DNA of 64,000 nucleotides from Bostrychus sinensis (lineage: Eukaryota; Chordata; Actinopteri; Gobiiformes; Eleotridae): contig CM036243.1 of NCBI GenBank assembly GCA_020698575.1, positions 19,373,403 to 19,437,402 of the forward strand. The letters run 5' to 3'. The notes under the pieces were generated by a model. It ran no database searches, was not told the origin of the DNA, and was given only the letters and a program-made list of their open reading frames with translations. Numbering within the stretch: the first letter of the stretch is position 1; each line of letters starts with the position of its first letter. Positions 1 through 11,120 of this stretch are shown piece by piece. Both the position numbers and the translations under genes were made by a program.

Positions 1-121
1 ACATAAAGAACAGTTCATTCAGAGCAATACTACACTGCCACAATAGTCCAAAATAATCATCAAAATTAGATTAAAGAGACAAGTGCGATACATTAAAGGC
101 TCAGGGGCTACATGGGTACAG

Positions 122-205
122 TGGCAACACCCACATGCAATTTGTTTGACCTTGCTTGTGAATTTAATCTTGTTTTGCATAGGAAAGCCACAGTCAAACC
201 ATGCA
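122..205 (+). promoter_or_regulatory. Upstream block of lectin gene A
   Basis: This block lies about 90-170 bp before the start codon of the first lectin gene. It resembles the DNA upstream of the decayed copy at 7318-7400: both have CAACACCCACA, then TTTGTTTGAC or a close variant, then AATTTAATCTT followed by an octamer-like TTTTGCAT (173-180 here). Shorter matches lie before the other two intact genes. I infer a proximal promoter duplicated together with the gene. No clear TATA box is visible, and the transcription start is unknown. Confidence 0.4.
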
Positions 206-296
206 AAGTAGAGACCCAGCATCATTGTCATGAGAGAGAGAGATTTAACTAGAGACTCTACACTACAACACTTGGTTCAGCCAAAGAGTTTTAAGT

Positions 297-1010
297 ATGG
301 AAAAAGTAGTCCTAACAGTCATGTTTTGCACAGCTTTTGGAGGAATTAGTGAAAAATATGTTTATATTGCTAAGAAAAAGATATGGAGTGAGGCTCAAAG
401 TTACTGTAGAACCTACTACACTGATCTTGCTTATATCAATAGTAGAAGTGATCATGAACTTCTACTGGAGGCAGGTCCAGACAATCCCATCGGATGGATC
501 GGACTTTACCGAGATCTCAACAGCTCATCTATCTGGAGATGGTCTGGAGCAGGAGAGATGACATACTCCAACTGGTCATGGGGTCAACCAAATAATTATC
601 AAGATTTTCAAAACACTGTTCGTATTGAAAATAATGGACTGTGGAATGATTACTTTGAAAACACAACATGTCCGTTTTACTGCATCCAACTTCCTGTGTT
701 GTGGGAGAAAGCTCAAGAGCGCTGCACACTACACAGTAAAATCCTCACCGGTCTGATTTTGGCAGATGAGCTCCTCTTGGCTAAAAATCGAATGCAGATC
801 AACAAAATTAGCCTGGCATGGGTTGGCCTACGTTTTCTAGGAGACCAGTGGCAGTGGGTTAGTGGAGCGCCACTGGAGATGCAGGCCTGGACCCAAAGAC
901 AACATCTGGTCAGTCAGTGTCCAATACAGGCTCGCTGTGGAGCTTTAAACATAGACGGACTGTTGGAGAGCCGGGACTGTCAAGAGGGACTCTACTTCAT
1001 CTGTCAGTAA
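297..1010 (+). CDS. Secreted tandem C-type lectin-like protein A
   Basis: An uninterrupted 237-residue frame begins with a short hydrophobic signal peptide (about residues 1-18) and contains two C-type lectin-like domains. Domain 1 (about 20-130) shows the WSEAQSYC start, the GWIGLYRD core, QPNN at the sugar-loop position and WND near its end. Domain 2 (about 133-237) keeps WVGLRFLGDQWQW and the closing cysteine pattern ending YFICQ, but has no EPN/QPD or WND, so it probably does not bind sugar through calcium. Compared with the copies at 5094 and 12224, about five residues are missing in frame just before domain 2. There is no transmembrane segment after the signal peptide, so the product should be secreted. 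It resembles the fish proteins often named CLEC20A-like. Ligand unknown; a role in innate recognition is only family-based inference. Confidence 0.8.
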   Translation: MEKVVLTVMFCTAFGGISEKYVYIAKKKIWSEAQSYCRTYYTDLAYINSRSDHELLLEAGPDNPIGWIGLYRDLNSSSIWRWSGAGEMTYSNWSWGQPNNYQDFQNTVRIENNGLWNDYFENTTCPFYCIQLPVLWEKAQERCTLHSKILTGLILADELLLAKNRMQINKISLAWVGLRFLGDQWQWVSGAPLEMQAWTQRQHLVSQCPIQARCGALNIDGLLESRDCQEGLYFICQ

Positions 1011-1129
1011 AACATGTGAAAGGTAATTGTCAATGGCTTTGTATTACTGACTAGACTTGTATTAAAACATTACTTACATCAGTCAAAGGATTTTTTTTTA
1101 CTTTTGGACATTTTTGCAACAAAAAGTAA

Positions 1130-1722
1130 AAAAAAAGCAGTCATCTGGACAGTCATTGGGTCTTTAAAGTTGAAGACGTTTCACCTCTTATCCAAGAGGC
1201 TTTCTCAATTCTGAAATTGAACTGGTAAGAGAGCTGGTTTATATTCTCCTAGGAAGGAGAAGTTTTGACCTGAAACTAAATTCTATTGGTCAATGTGACC
1301 ATGAATAGCCTGAGTGGTTTAGGGTCGTTAGGAGTCCTTTGTCCTCAGCTGAAGTGAGAGTCGTTAACCCTCCTGAACCTGGTCAGCTGTCTGAGAGTAT
1401 TATTCAATACTCTCAGACAACTCATAATAATAATTTCAAAATGAAATAAACCAGTTTTTGTCAGTTTTTGTCTGAGACAAACAAAACTGTTTTTGTCTGA
1501 GACAGACAAAAACTGGTTCACCCCAAGGACAAACTTCCCAGTGACAAACAGAGCAATGTTGTTTACTCCATCCACTGCAGTGAGAACTGCCTTCCTAGGA
1601 TAATATAAACCAGCTCTCTTACCAGTTCAATTTCAGAATTGAGAAAGCCTCTTGGATAAGAGGTGAAACATCTTCAACTTTAAAGATCCAATCCAGATGA
1701 CTGCTTTTTTAACTTTTTGTTG
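1130..1722 (+). mobile_element. Penelope-like element remnant with inverted flanks
   Basis: About 120 bp near 1136-1260 (GTCATCTGGA, then AAAGTTGAAGACGTTTCACC and CTCTTATCCAAGAGGC) recur in inverted orientation at about 1595-1715. Between them, on +, about 1520-1590 reads KLPSDKQSNVVYSIHCSENC, which resembles the start of the GIY-YIG endonuclease domain of fish Penelope-like retroelements. The rest of the coding region is missing. The repeat is well known in fish by its 'cacctcttatccaagaggctt' core. Family assignment rests on this short protein match and general knowledge. Confidence 0.6.
1388..1419. repeat. Perfect 14-bp hairpin, 4-nt loop
   Basis: TGTCTGAGAGTATT (1388-1401) is followed by ATTC and then its exact reverse complement (1406-1419). 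It lies inside the Penelope-like remnant, next to a second imperfect palindrome built on GTTTTTGTCTGAGACA (about 1450-1520). Confidence 0.8.
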
Positions 1723-2386
1723 TGATGCAATTACCCTGGACGAGTGAGAGTCTTCACAGACATTTTGGACATTTTATACCACAATGGACAGAATGGTCAG
1801 GACTGTTGTTGCACTTAAAACATACTTAGGATTTAATTTATATTCAAAGATTGTTAAAGCACTACAATGTAACTTTTGCTCTCTCTCTCAGGCTCCCTCT
1901 CTTGGTTGAGAAGTGTAACAGTCTACTAAGGTAAAAACTATGGCTGCATCCAAATAGTTTAAAAGATCCTGCTCCTATCCTCTGTTCCTTAACCTTTGAG
2001 AGCTACATCATGAGGTCAACCGTAAGAACATAGGAGGTTCCTTGTGCAGTAAGAAGGAGCTTCAGCTGCGTTTGGCACATCCAACCATCCTAACTCCAGC
2101 TGGGGAAACAATTGAGGAAGTTATGTTGACCTACTGCTGATTAATAAAAACTACAACACCCATAACATGGACCCCAATGAGCGCACCTTATCCATCACTG
2201 GAAACTAATTTTAATAAAGCTTTTAAAAATGGCAATGCACAGAAATAATCAGAGAGCACCCAAGTAAGTGAATGGACTGTTGTGTTGAATAAAGAGCTCA
2301 GCATACAGACCCACATACCTAAAATTAGGTTCAAACATGAAACACAACAAACACAGTTATTAATCCACCACACAGAGAACAGGCTA
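1723..2386. other. Intergenic, no recognised feature
   Basis: No open frame with family resemblance, no splice-linked exons and no clear repeat borders were seen. The stretch probably holds old, degenerate repeat sequence. Confidence 0.5.
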
Positions 2387-2932
2387 TGTGACGCCCCCAT
2401 ATAGCGTTTGTGGTTAGCTTGGTTGTAGGTTGCTATGGTTACTGATTGGCCTGCCTGGCACACCTGTAGGCGCCCAGGTGAAGGCAGGTGGGCTTGAAAG
2501 TGTTTCCACTGCTGCTGCTCCTCGCTGATCAACAGTGCTCCTTGTTGCTCCTGGCCTAAAGCCCTGCCACCTCCTCCACCTCTGACACCATGCCACCTCT
2601 CATTTGTTTGGTTTAGCTTTGGTATTTGGTTCTGGTTTAGCTTGGTTGATGGTTCTTTCCTCAGTTTAGTTACATTTGGTTAGGCCCTCTGCACCTTTTA
2701 ACAACAGCATGCACACACACACACACAATCAACACCACCACACTACTGACAATACCTCACATCTCATATTGTAAAATACTTTCTTTTGATATTTGACCAT
2801 CTCCTAATTTGGCCTTTAAGTTGGTCTAATTTGGTTTAATTGTTTAATAAACATAATTTTATTTAAACTGTATTCTGTCTGGTGTGTTGTCATTGGTTAT
2901 GACCCCTGAGCCAGAGTCATAACTGTACAGTA
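2387..2932 (+). mobile_element. Possible solo LTR
   Basis: The stretch begins TGTGACGCCCCC and ends near GAGTCATAAC. It has a pyrimidine and TTGGTT-rich body and an AATAAA signal (about 2847) near the 3' part, as in LTR R regions. There is no internal coding region. A convincing target-site duplication was not found, so this could be an unrelated repeat. Confidence 0.3.
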
Positions 2933-3639
2933 ATCATTCTCTGACACTCACCAACAGCAGCACATCTCCAACATCTCTGTCCAAAGAAATGCTCTGGACA
3001 AATACTCCACCAATTCCATTCCATTCCGTTTATTAGCAGCCAGTACAGTGTTTTTTAAGTGTTGGCTTGTGGGGTTTATGCAGATGATTTTCTGTAATAA
3101 AGTCAGTGAAACTTTTAACTCCTTCCAAACTCAGCCACACTCAGACCTTGGGAGATCACAGTTTACTTGTTTGCTCCACACCAGTGATTGTACATTCACA
3201 TCTTCATAAATGAACCAGACTTTTTCAGGAAACACACCAGAATTTGTATATACTTACACTAAAACAACACAAGCAAGTAAAGTGGCTTGTGACCATTCAT
3301 TTCCTATGTATGCTTGTGTTGTGTGTGAGAGCAACAGTAAAAGCAAATGAGGGGAGGGTCGCTTATCAAGCAATTACAGTAAGGTTTGAGTTGAATTGAA
3401 GTCAAACTAATGCAAATGTGAAGCAAAAACATCACACAGAACAGGCTTGTTGAATGACACTATTGTATTTTAATCTTTGTTGAAAACAAATATTTAAAAT
3501 TTGCCTGGTCTCTTTCAATAAAACTCTTCTAAAACTCCAGAGAGGTTCAACGCCCATCAGCTTGTGTTTGTTTTTTGTCATGCTTGTGAAATCATTTTTG
3601 CATATGTCAGCCTCTATCTGACATATCACAGACTGCAGT
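2933..3639. other. Intergenic, no recognised feature
   Basis: AT-rich DNA between the LTR-like stretch and the lectin fragment. No supported gene was seen. If the fragment at 3640 was once a spliced gene, upstream exons would be expected here, but I could not find them. Confidence 0.5.
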
Positions 3640-3771
3640 CTTAACCAGAGGCAGAGGTTTCTGGAGCAGTGTCCAGGGAGGGATCGCTGTGCAGTTTTGA
3701 ACAAAGGTGAGCAGTTGGAGAACTGGGACTGCCAGGACAAGCTCTTCTTTATGTGCAAGTGGGACTTTTGA
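3640..3771 (+). pseudogene. Orphan C-terminal C-type lectin fragment
   Basis: An in-frame stretch reads NQRQRFLEQCPGRDRCAVLN and then LENWDCQDKLFFMC before KWDF and a TGA at 3769-3771. It matches the last 40 or so residues of the neighbouring lectins (QRQHEVSQCPVNARCGAL, then LENWDCQEQLYIFC). No upstream domain is present. The sequence just before 3639 (TATCACAGACTGCAG) could be an old splice acceptor, so it is either a relic of a fifth gene copy or the last exon of a gene whose other exons are lost. It is more divergent than the other copies. Confidence 0.65.
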
Positions 3772-4019
3772 GGTTTAGCTACAAGAGGTTTATTAATAAT
3801 AGTTAATAGTTAATCAATGCCTTATTATAAGGGTGTATGGTGTTTTGTGGGATGTTTAATTCAAAATATTTTTTTTCATAAATGCATTTAAACTATTGGG
3901 TGTCTTCTTAGGCTTTGTATATATGTCCCAAATTAAAATGTTGTTACTTGAATGTTGCTATTTATCTCTCTTTGCTCTTTGTCTTGTAAACGATGTCTAA
4001 CAATGGCAGCATGTAAAGC

Positions 4020-4460
4020 CATGCCGGGCGGCATTAGCTCAGGCAATGCATACTCTCTTTGAGTCCTTGGGCAAGACACTTCACCTACTGTCTGGCAACT
4101 AGTTTTTTTGTTCAGTTGATGGTGTCTTATAAGCCCAAGTAAAGGGCTGGGCATGTTTGAATGCAAGACACAATAATAAAATAATTCATTCATTCATTCA
4201 TTCATTCATTCATTCATTCATTCACCTACCTTGCCTGTGATTGTGTCAGTGTGACTGTGTTTGGAGGTGGTCGGAGGGGCCGTAGGCACAAAATGGCAGC
4301 CACGCCCTCAGCCCCTCAGCCTGTCCCAGGGCAGCTGTGGCTACAGAAGTAGCACACCACTACCGAGTGTGAATGAATAATGCACCAAATTGTAAAGCGA
4401 CTTTGAGTGCCTAGAAGCTCTATATTAGACTAATTATTATAATCATTATTATTGTTATTA
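4020..4460 (+). repeat. Teleost retroposon (SINE/LINE-tail type) with ATTC microsatellite
   Basis: Contains the widespread fish motif TCCTTGGGCAAGACACTTCA (about 4060), then an (ATTC)n run at 4183-4223, then a tail reading GGGCAGCTGTGGCTACA, TGTAAAGCGACTTTGAGTG and a 3' (ATT)n-like end at about 4430-4460. An opposite-strand copy lies at 25340-25690. No function is inferred. Confidence 0.6.
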
Positions 4461-4987
4461 AAAAGACATTTTTAAAATTGTAGAATTAGCCCCTGGTGCA
4501 ACATTTCTAAAAGGTTATAGCAGTTGTGAAGTGGGAACTATTAAGTAGTTTTAATACCATCTTTGTAGCTAAAGAAACCAGGTAAAACCATTTGGAATTA
4601 AATATACAACTTATACAATACCATGGATTACCACATTTCCACTCTACCACATGTAATTAAAGGAAATTTTACCATGTAGATGTTCATCGCACCACGCCTG
4701 CTGTGTTATAAAAAGTTTGCTTTTAAGATTCCAAATGGACAACACATGCAAATGATATTTAAATATAATGATAAATAAACACATATATTTTGAGGTTTTT
4801 TTTAAACTGAAGTTTAAAGGAGCAATGATTTCATGGCATATTCCAACTTATATGATCAATTTGTTTAGATTTTCATGCTTATAAGTTTGGCAAAATTAAT
4901 GCAAATGTATTATCCTCCTTAATCCCAGTATCCTAAATGAACCTTAGCCGCCCTACACATTAAAACTACGTCATACGTTTTCATCTT
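4461..4987. other. Intergenic, AT-rich, upstream of lectin gene B
   Basis: No coding signal was found. The 3' end leads into the octamer of the next gene. Confidence 0.5.
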
Positions 4988-4995
4988 ATTTGCAT
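4988..4995 (+). promoter_or_regulatory. Octamer motif upstream of lectin gene B
   Basis: ATTTGCAT, the reverse complement of the Oct/POU octamer, is 99 bp before the start codon. It sits in the same context (CTTATTTGCATG) as ATTCGCAT before the decayed copy and TTTTGCAT before genes A and C. The position is conserved between copies; factor binding is inferred. Confidence 0.4.
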
Positions 4996-5093
4996 GTGGA
5001 AATAATAGTCAAAGCTTCCACAGTATGATCTCAGTGCCACTGTCTACTGATGCTGGAGAGAACAATATTAACCTTTGCCATAGAGCAGTGACT

Positions 5094-5828
5094 ATGGCAA
5101 AAAATGTATTAATCTTCACAGCCTTATTTTTTGTAGTTTTTGAGGGACTTGTTGGAAAATACATTTATATTTCTAAGACTGTCACCTGGAGTGAGGCTCA
5201 GAGTTACTGCAGAAGCCATTACACTGACCTTGCTTTTGTCAACAGTCAAAGTGATCATGAACTTCTACTGGCTGCAGGTCCAACTGACGCTAAAGGATGG
5301 ATTGGCCTGTACCGAGATACCAACAACTCATCTCTATGGAGGTGGTCTGGAGCAGGAATGGTGACGTATCAAAACTGGTCGAGTATGCAACCAAATAACT
5401 GGCGAGGTATTCAGAATGCTGTTGCTATGGACTCTGATGGAACGTGGAACGATATCTTAGAAAACAATACTTTACCATTTTACTGCATTGCGCTTCCTGT
5501 GGTGAAACTAAAACTGTCGTGGGAGAGAGCTCTGGAGCACTGCAAAACAGTAAATAAATTCTTTACCGATCTACCATGGGACAATAAAATTCTTCTGGCA
5601 ACAGATCAAATGCAGAGAGAAGGAATTAACCTGGTGTGGACCGACCTGCGTTTTCTAGGAGACCAGTGGCAGTGGGTTGCTGGAGCCCCTCTTGAGTCTC
5701 AAGCTTCGCCCCAAAGACAACATGAGGTCAGCCAGTGTCCAGTAAATGCTCGCTGTGGAGCTTTAAGCTCAGAGGGACTGTTGGAGAACTGGGACTGTCA
5801 GGAGCAACTTTACATCTTCTGTGAATGA
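5094..5828 (+). CDS. Secreted tandem C-type lectin-like protein B
   Basis: The single-exon frame is read from the ATG at 5094, giving 244 residues that start MAKNVLIFTALFFVVFEG, a good signal peptide. An in-frame ATG at 5025 would add 23 polar residues ahead of the signal peptide and align with nothing in the paralogues, so it was rejected. Domain 1 (about 24-137) has WSEAQSYC, GWIGLYRD, QPNN and TWND. Domain 2 (about 140-244) has WTDLRFLGDQWQW and the final cysteines (CGAL, WDCQ, FCE) but no calcium-site motifs. Several N-glycosylation sequons are present (NNSS, NWSS, ENNT). The sequence just after the stop (AAACATGTGAAA) is shared with gene A, showing recent duplication. CLEC20A-like by resemblance; ligand unknown. 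Confidence 0.8.
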   Translation: MAKNVLIFTALFFVVFEGLVGKYIYISKTVTWSEAQSYCRSHYTDLAFVNSQSDHELLLAAGPTDAKGWIGLYRDTNNSSLWRWSGAGMVTYQNWSSMQPNNWRGIQNAVAMDSDGTWNDILENNTLPFYCIALPVVKLKLSWERALEHCKTVNKFFTDLPWDNKILLATDQMQREGINLVWTDLRFLGDQWQWVAGAPLESQASPQRQHEVSQCPVNARCGALSSEGLLENWDCQEQLYIFCE

Positions 5829-6028
5829 AACATGTGAAAAGGTGATTGTCATAAGCTTTTAAAGCTACATGTAGGTTATATGGTGTGTGAGGTTTACAAG
5901 TACTAGAATGTCATTGTATTGTAGATAACAAACTAATCAACCAAAAAACCTTGAAGTTGTCCATCATAAGGGTTGTAACAATAATAAACAAACAAGTAAA
6001 CTTCAAAATGTTTGTCTGATACTCTTCT

Positions 6029-6528
6029 TAAAGGGGATAAATTGTGCTTTTATTCATATTTGTAAACCAGTCTTGGTCACCTCCAGCTAGCCTGCCAGAC
6101 AAACTCTTTTCCTCATCTATACAAAAATGTTAGTCTAGTAGTACAACTTCGGTAACATTTTGTTTCTGTGGCAAAACAATGAGGGGTGGAATAACCAATC
6201 AGAGAAACAAATGGCAGGACTTAAGCAGTGCACCACTGACTGACTTCAGCAGAACCAAGAGGTGATGAAGAAAAGCACTAAACGCTGTTAGTCAGGTCAG
6301 AGAAATTATTAAATTAGCTTGGTAGCCAGTGCTACCTTGGTTAGATCACTGCAAATGTCTGTTTGCGAAAAAACAAACAGTTTGAAACCTCAGAAAGACC
6401 ATGACAGAGAAAATTACTTAAACATGCATGAATGAAGTAAAACACAACCCCAGGTATATTTTTGATGAGAAAACAAGATAATAACATAATGTCAGAAAGG
6501 TTGATTTTGCATAATATATCCCCTTTGA
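6029..6528. mobile_element. MITE with AAAGGGGATA ends
   Basis: The left end TTAAAGGGGATAAATTGTGC and the right end, whose reverse complement reads TCAAAGGGGATATATTATGC, form terminal inverted repeats of a common fish MITE type. There is no coding content. Borders are approximate. Confidence 0.55.
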
Positions 6529-7317
6529 CAGATAGTTTTATTTTGAGATAAATGAATTGGGCATTTGTATTAGGTCCACATTGTATCAGATGCTAGCTAT
6601 ATAAATTACAATAAATGTTGTTGTCAAACTGTTTAAATAAACAGAAAAAACATGTTTATTGCTTTTTACATACTCTTTGCTTCTGTGGCTTTCTGGTTTT
6701 GCTCATGCATCAACCAAGGCTTGGATGCTCCTGGGTTTACGTCTCACCTTAGGAACCAAAAGCTGGATGGTATTAAAAACAAGTCAAAAAACATGACTCC
6801 CTGAAGCTCTCCTTGTGTTCGCTAGGTGAATCTGTGCCTGATGTAGCAGGTAAATAACAGCGTTGTCTATTCCAATGTTCAACCTGTAGGCAAACTGTTG
6901 TGGGTCCATTGCTGTGCTTCTACATAATTGTGGGAGGTCTGTAGTGGTTCAGCTCCTTGGCATATACAAATTTGTAGATTCCTCTAGTTACTTGTGTTTT
7001 TGATTGGGAGTCTGTGTGTGTGAGCCTGTGAATATATTGTAAATGACTGGAACCTCATTCTGTCCTTCACTGAACGAGCTTGTGCACCTTATAGTGTATC
7101 CATAATTTTACAAATATTTTATCTACCAAATGTATATAATTAATATCCACATTTGAATACTCCAAACAAAACAAGCTATACACGTCAACATATATAAAAT
7201 AAAAAATATTAAGAAATATGTTGAATATGTTGAATTGGTTACATTACTATCATGTGCCATTGTAGGCAGGATCTGGAGAAAAGTTTATACCAAATGGCTT
7301 ACTCAAATATAGCCTTA
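6529..7317. other. Intergenic, no recognised feature
   Basis: AT-rich sequence with no supported gene; it ends at the promoter-like block of the decayed lectin copy (7318-7400). Confidence 0.5.
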
Positions 7318-7436
7318 GCAACACCCACAAACTATTTGTTTTGACACTTAATGGTAAATTTAATCTTATTCGCATGCAGAAATCCAGACTCATTGTCTTC
7401 CAGTCTACTCAGTATCATGACACAGAGCACTGGGCA

Positions 7437-8100
7437 TTGGCAGAAACTATATTTTCAGTCATTTCCTGCACCATTTTTGATGGAACTGTTGGAAAATACA
7501 TTTATATTCCTGAAAATAAGACACGGAGTGAGGCACAGAGTTTCTGAGAAGCAATTACACTGATCTTGCTCTTGTTAATAATCAATGTGATCATTCTGTA
7601 CTGAGATGCTTACAACTTATCAATCTAGAGATGGTGAGGAGCAGGACTCCCAACATACCACAACTGGGCAATCGGCCAACCAAATTATTGGGAGCGTGTT
7701 TAGCACACTTTTGAAATTCACTGTCATGGAATATGGAATGATTTTGATAAAGGTTTTGCACAGGCATTTTACTGCAGCCAGCTAATAGTGAAGATAAAGT
7801 CATCATGGCAGAAGCCTCTGGAGCACTGCAGAAGAAAGAATAAATGGCTCACTGAATTAATGTGGAGCTACAAATGCCTCCTGCCAAATGCAGAGGGAAG
7901 GATTTAACCTGATGTGGACTGGCCTACATTTTCTAGGAGACCAGTGGCAGTGGGTTAGTGGAGCCCCTCTGGAGTCTCAGGCCTGGCCCCAAAGACAACA
8001 TGTGGTCAGTCAGAGTCCAGTACAGGCTCACTGTGGAGCTTTAAACACAGATGGACTGTTGGAGAACTGGGACTCGGTAGCATCTCTACTTATTATATAA
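7437..8100 (+). pseudogene. Decayed tandem C-type lectin gene
   Basis: This is a broken copy of genes A-C. The codon aligned with the start is TTG (7437-7439) instead of ATG. The frame then reads KYIYIPENKTRSEAQSF and stops where the paralogues have YC. Further on it has a deletion around the WIGL region, frameshifts, and a recognisable domain 2 (GLHFLGDQWQWVSGAPLES at about 7918-7975). Two conserved cysteines are lost near the end (QSPVQ for QCPVQ, ENWDS for ENWDC). The upstream promoter-like block is still recognisable. It is not expected to give a lectin. Confidence 0.85.
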
Positions 8101-8112
8101 ACTTAATACAAT

Positions 8113-8113
8113 G

Positions 8114-8172
<59 letters not shown>
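8113..8172. repeat. (AT)n microsatellite
   Basis: A run of about 30 AT units. The following hAT element appears to have inserted into it, because AT repeats continue briefly after the element ends. Confidence 0.9.
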
Positions 8173-8175
<3 letters not shown>

Positions 8176-9443
8176 GGCTGGGAAAATTATCGCGTTAACG
8201 CAGTGCGTTAATTTATTGATTTAATTGCGTTAATTTCAATTGACACATCAATTAATTTGATCACAACAAAAATATTAAGACGACACTGACAGAGGCAGCA
8301 ACATGCCACGGGTCTTCCAGCGGGGCAGAAATGCACCGCGCGAGCGTAGAAGACGACACATTTCCGAGTCGATCCATCAGGCGCGTTCGAGATGAGCCAG
8401 ACTTGCGCAGTTTCGATCAGTGTCGGTCTTTGCGCAGTGCTCAGGTTAGATTTGTGTCCGACTTGTTCCCGACTTGCTCTGATGCCACAAGTGCGACGGT
8501 CACCGTGAGATCCAAACGAGACCAGCGCCTGAGCCAGGGCCACAGTTCATCAGGAATCAGGAGCAACTGCGGAGGCTGCATGTCTCAGTGCATGATGGGA
8601 AAACGCACACCTGTCAGCGGTGAACGGACAGGGGATTGGATCTGACGACACTTCACTGCCCTCCTCTCCTTCTTCCCCCGCCTCTTTTTAAAAAAATACA
8701 GACTAAAGTTACAGTTTTGACATGGATAATCCAACACACACAAGAAGTGGATTTCGGGCGTGATGGTGAGTGATCTGAGCCACAAACTGTCCGACTTCAG
8801 TACAGGTGTATTTCCCCTCCTCTCATTGCGGCCGTGCACTCTCGTTCACAATCCAGGTGAGGCACAGTTCATCTGGAACGAGCCTAATGCAACAAGTGAA
8901 CGAGCTAAATTGCTAAATGGACAATTCTGCTTCAAATCGTCACCAGACAGCAATATAGACAAAACAAAAGTTATGTGCAGTCTATGCAAGGATGAGTTCA
9001 ATTACCACTGGAGCAACACAGTTCATAGTATTTACACTGTTGTGAACCACAACAATTGTTATTAATTGAAGAATTATTAAACTTATTTTTGTTAAAGTTT
9101 TAAAAGAGATTACACATGCTTTTTTAGCTAAGTTTTGTGTATTTGTTGGTTGTACCTTATTAAGGCAAACTTTGACTGAGTTACAGGTCTCAAAGAGACT
9201 ATTAATTTATTTTCTTTGCAAGTTTTGTTTGCATTGCACAAGTTTACAGTAAAGTATGTGAAGGTTAATTCAAAATAAATGTTCTAAATTTACAATTTTG
9301 TTTTTGTACGTGAATTCATAATATGATTAATCGTGATTAATCACAATTAATAACTGGTAGTTATTAATCGCGATTAATCGCTATTCATTTTTTTCAGATT
9401 TGCGATTAATTAGTTAATTTTTTTTTATTGATTCCCGGCCCTA
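8173..9443. mobile_element. Non-autonomous hAT element with BED-like finger remnant
   Basis: The left end TAGGGCTGGGAAAAT and the right end (reverse complement TAGGGCCGGGAAT) form inverted termini. Both are flanked by ATATATAT, consistent with the 8-bp hAT target duplication, although the AT-rich site makes this weak. Just inside both ends are GCGTTAA/ATTAATCGCGATTAATCG motifs. Inside, on + (about 8760-9065), is a short open frame with KVMCSLCKDEFNYHW, which resembles the first half of a BED zinc finger found at the N-terminus of hAT transposases. The catalytic domain is absent, so the element is a deletion derivative. Confidence 0.75.
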
Positions 9444-10640
9444 ATATATATACATTTTATATGAAAAACGACACAATCCTTTTTGAAACTCACCTTTTGC
9501 AGTCTCTTGGAGATTCCCTATTTTAATACATCTATGATGGAGTGGAATAAAGTCACTGAGTGTATGGTAACATTACCTTTGCTAATGTGTATTATCAAGA
9601 TATGTGATGCATGTGATTTTCAAGATATGGCCGAATGGGTTACAAATCATTTTGGCATAAACTAAAATTTAAAAAACTAAAATTAAATAAATTATGTAAT
9701 CTGGGTATAGGTTCTTGAGTAATCATCTATGTGACCATTGCTTTAAGTTGAATGTAATTAAAATCTGCTGGATGCACATCTGCCTTTGGACTGTGGTTTA
9801 TTACAGTAATGTTTAGTGCATTACTACTGATACATAAGTTGACATGACACATTCTTACAGTATACATCTCAGATTCATTCTTTGATGTGTATTGGGGCTA
9901 TTTACATTGGGGCTGGTGAGGGTAAAGTGTCCTATGTGGTGATCTGCTGCTCATGTCCATCTGCATCAATGTTTGACATGTTGTGCATTCAGAGATTGTA
10001 TTCTGCATACCTTGGTCTGTAACGAGTGCTTATTTGAGTTACTATTGTCCTCCTCATCTCAAACCGGTCTGCCCATTGACTTCCAGCATCAACAAGGCTT
10101 TTTTACCACACCATTGCTCATTTGATAGTTTCCATTTTTAGACAATTTTCTGTAAACTCTAGAAGTTTTTATAAATACCAAGACCAGTCCATGCCATTGT
10201 CAAAGAAATGTAAACCTCTCTTTCTTGTCCATTGTGATGCTTACTTTGAACTTCAGGAGTTGTTTCCTTGTACTTGTAACACCGCATGTACAGTATAGGT
10301 GAAACTAACAAAGCAACAAGGATGTGATTTTAAAGGTACTGCAAGCAGTGTGCCCTTGTAGCCTACTGGATTGAAAACAGTACTGCAGTCTAAATCAAAA
10401 CAATGGTTTATAGTTTGCCAGTGTTTCTGTTTTGTGATTAGACGATCGGCAATGCAGAGTGTAGAACCAAAACAAAAAATGTAAACAAAAACAACTTGGC
10501 CATTATGTAAAACATATTTTTAATTGTTAATAAATGAGCTGTACCATTGTTATTAGCAAAACTAATAATTGATTTAAATGCACATCATATCTTGGGACAT
10601 GTGGGCAATTTTTATAAACTACAAAAATATATATACTGCT
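9444..10640. other. Intergenic, no recognised feature
   Basis: No coding or family-level repeat signal could be supported here. Confidence 0.5.
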
Positions 10641-10646
10641 CACCTT

Positions 10647-10668
10647 GGGGGGGGGGGGGGGGGGGGGG
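10647..10668 (+). repeat. Poly(G) run of 22
   Basis: Twenty-two consecutive G residues. Long mononucleotide G runs are rare in animal genomes and can form quadruplexes; length may be uncertain in the assembly. Confidence 0.9.
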
Positions 10669-10689
10669 CTCATCTAATACATTGTCCTC

Positions 10690-11120
10690 TATTTTATTTC
10701 TTTCACTTTTTTAGTCCTATATATCTCTTTACGTCGATCCACTTTTCAGACTAGCATACTTTATACCACTATAGCTAATAACACTAACAATCTTGTCTAG
10801 ATTGAAGCCGTTAACACTACAAACAGTGACACACGATCAAAATAACCTCTTTTATTTTTTCTATCTTTTCTTTTATTCTAAGTTTGTATATCTCTTTACA
10901 TCGACTTACCCAACACCTTACAAACTAATGTACTGTTTTGTTACAACATCGGTCAGCTTTTTCTTTAAATCTAGTTCTATATACCTGTTTACTTTGCTAC
11001 ACCTTTACAAACTATGGCATACTACACTACTAACTACTCTGTTTAGATTTTAAACTGATACAAACAAAATAATTTGTTTTTCCCTTCTATATAGTCTATA
11101 TTTAAGTGTTTACATTAATT
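10690..11120. repeat. Degenerate tandem array, unit about 140-150 bp
   Basis: Three or four diverged copies share a T-rich start (TTTTCTTTTATTCTAAGTTT-like), then TATATCTCTTTACATCGA or variants, then ACAAACTA and ACTACTAAC-type blocks, and TCTAGATT or TTTAGATT before the next copy. Periodicity was judged by eye. Confidence 0.5.

Noticed and set aside
5025..5093. Upstream ATG extending lectin gene B by 23 residues
   Set aside because: It precedes the signal peptide, is polar, and has no counterpart in genes A and C; the ATG at 5094 matches their start context.
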